Assembly (NCBI GenBank): GCA_012274175.1
Contig: JAAOZZ010000318.1
Coordinates: 1 to 7,509 of the forward strand
Direction: 5' to 3'
DNA: 7,509 bases
DNA from: Betaproteobacteria bacterium
GTDB lineage: Bacteria; Pseudomonadota; Gammaproteobacteria; Burkholderiales; Usitatibacteraceae
Position numbers and translations under genes: made by a program. Position 1 is the first letter of the stretch, and every line of letters starts with the position of its first letter. The notes under the pieces were generated by a model that saw nothing but the letters and a program-made list of their open reading frames with translations, made no database searches and was not told the origin of the DNA. Of the stretch, positions 6,984-7,509 are shown piece by piece.

Positions 6984-7509
6984 ACCGGTCGCAGGTGCCC
7001 GGGCTGCTAGGCAGGGCCCAGGAGCTGCATCGCGCGGGCGACCTCTCCGGCGCCCAGGCGCTGTACGCACAGCTTGCCGAGATGCTTCCGGAAAGCGCGG
7101 AGCTGAGGCATCTGCTCGGTGTCGTGGCCTACCAGCGCGGCGACGCCGCGGGCGCGATCGGGCATTACCGGCGCGCGATCGGGCTGCGGGCGCACTTCCC
7201 GCAGGCGCACAACAACCTCGGCATCGCCCAGAAGGCGATCGGCGCGATCGAAGAAGCGGCGCAATCGTTCGAGGCCGCGCTTGCCGCCGATCCGGGATAT
7301 GGAGAGGCCGCCTACAATCTCGCCCTGCTTCACGAGGCGAGCGGCCGTGCGGACCTGGCGGAAGCGGGCTATCGCCGCGCGCTCGCGATCCGTCCCGGCT
7401 GGCCCGAAGCGCTGGGAAACCTGGGAAATTTCCTGCGCCTGCGCGAGCGACTGGATGAGGCCGGGCCGCTGCTCGAGCGTGCGGCCGAGCTCGGGCCGGC
7501 AGACGCCAC
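6971..7509 (+). CDS. Tetratricopeptide repeat protein, 3' end missing
   Basis: An open frame continues to the right edge and encodes at least 179 residues made almost wholly of TPR units, which form helical-repeat scaffolds for protein binding. Repeats of 34 residues can be read from about residue 11: AQELHRAGDLSGAQALY, HLLGVVAYQRGDAAGAI, NNLGIAQKAIGAIEEAA, YNLALLHEASGRADLAE and GNLGNFLRLRERLDEAG mark the successive helix pairs. The start is uncertain. The GTG at 6971 overlaps the end of rsgA by 13 bases and gives a 10-residue lead before the first helix; the GTG at 6995 is the alternative just downstream of rsgA. Neither has a convincing ribosome site, which fits coupling to rsgA translation. 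No signal peptide is visible in the part present. The repeat style recalls proteins with a C-terminal sulfotransferase or glycosyltransferase domain, but the missing part decides this. Confidence 0.85.
   Translation, partial: MVPIDRSQVPGLLGRAQELHRAGDLSGAQALYAQLAEMLPESAELRHLLGVVAYQRGDAAGAIGHYRRAIGLRAHFPQAHNNLGIAQKAIGAIEEAAQSFEAALAADPGYGEAAYNLALLHEASGRADLAEAGYRRALAIRPGWPEALGNLGNFLRLRERLDEAGPLLERAAELGPADA

Noticed and set aside
7149..7258. Repeated GCGATCGG/GCGCGATCG words in the TPR gene
   Set aside because: They are irregularly spaced, lie in coding sequence, and follow from repeated Ala-Ile-Gly codons of the TPR units; not a separate repeat array.

Overview
The window is a GC-rich piece of bacterial chromosome with strong G/C preference at third codon positions, tight gene packing and frequent GTG starts (four of the nine genes: the unknown-family gene, the MoaD-like gene, rsgA and the TPR gene). 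The short 308-residue form of RsgA, the pterin dehydratase subtype and the gene order around orn and rsgA suggest a proteobacterium, most likely a betaproteobacterium. That placement is inference; the window has no rRNA or other decisive marker. I see no mobile element, tRNA, CRISPR array or clear intrinsic terminator.

Left block, minus strand, 60-2254: an apparent three-gene operon read right to left. It starts with a 265-residue protein of unknown family (1457-2254). A cytoplasmic BNR/Asp-box beta-propeller (317-1441) follows 15 bases later. A MoaD/ThiS-like ubiquitin-fold protein ending in Gly-Gly (60-320) overlaps the propeller gene by four bases. Bases 1-59 could hold the start of a fourth gene or the tail of a convergent one, and this cannot be resolved.

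Middle: glpK (2344-3831, plus strand), glycerol kinase, diverges from the left operon across 89 bases that hold candidate back-to-back promoters. It has no glycerol facilitator, glycerol-3-phosphate dehydrogenase or repressor next to it. It converges with orn (3840-4406, minus strand), oligoribonuclease, with only eight bases between the two stop codons.

Right block, plus strand, 4481-7509: a tightly coupled run diverging from orn. It encodes a Ste24-type M48 membrane metalloprotease, a pterin-4a-carbinolamine dehydratase, the ribosome-assembly GTPase RsgA and a TPR protein cut by the window edge. The first three junctions overlap by 4, 4 and about 13 bases, so translational coupling is likely. 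The orn/rsgA proximity recalls the divergent orn-rsgA neighbours of E. coli, here with two genes between them.

Most of the window is ordinary housekeeping DNA. The least explained part is the Gly-Gly sulfur-carrier-like protein fused by operon structure to an intracellular beta-propeller and an unknown protein.
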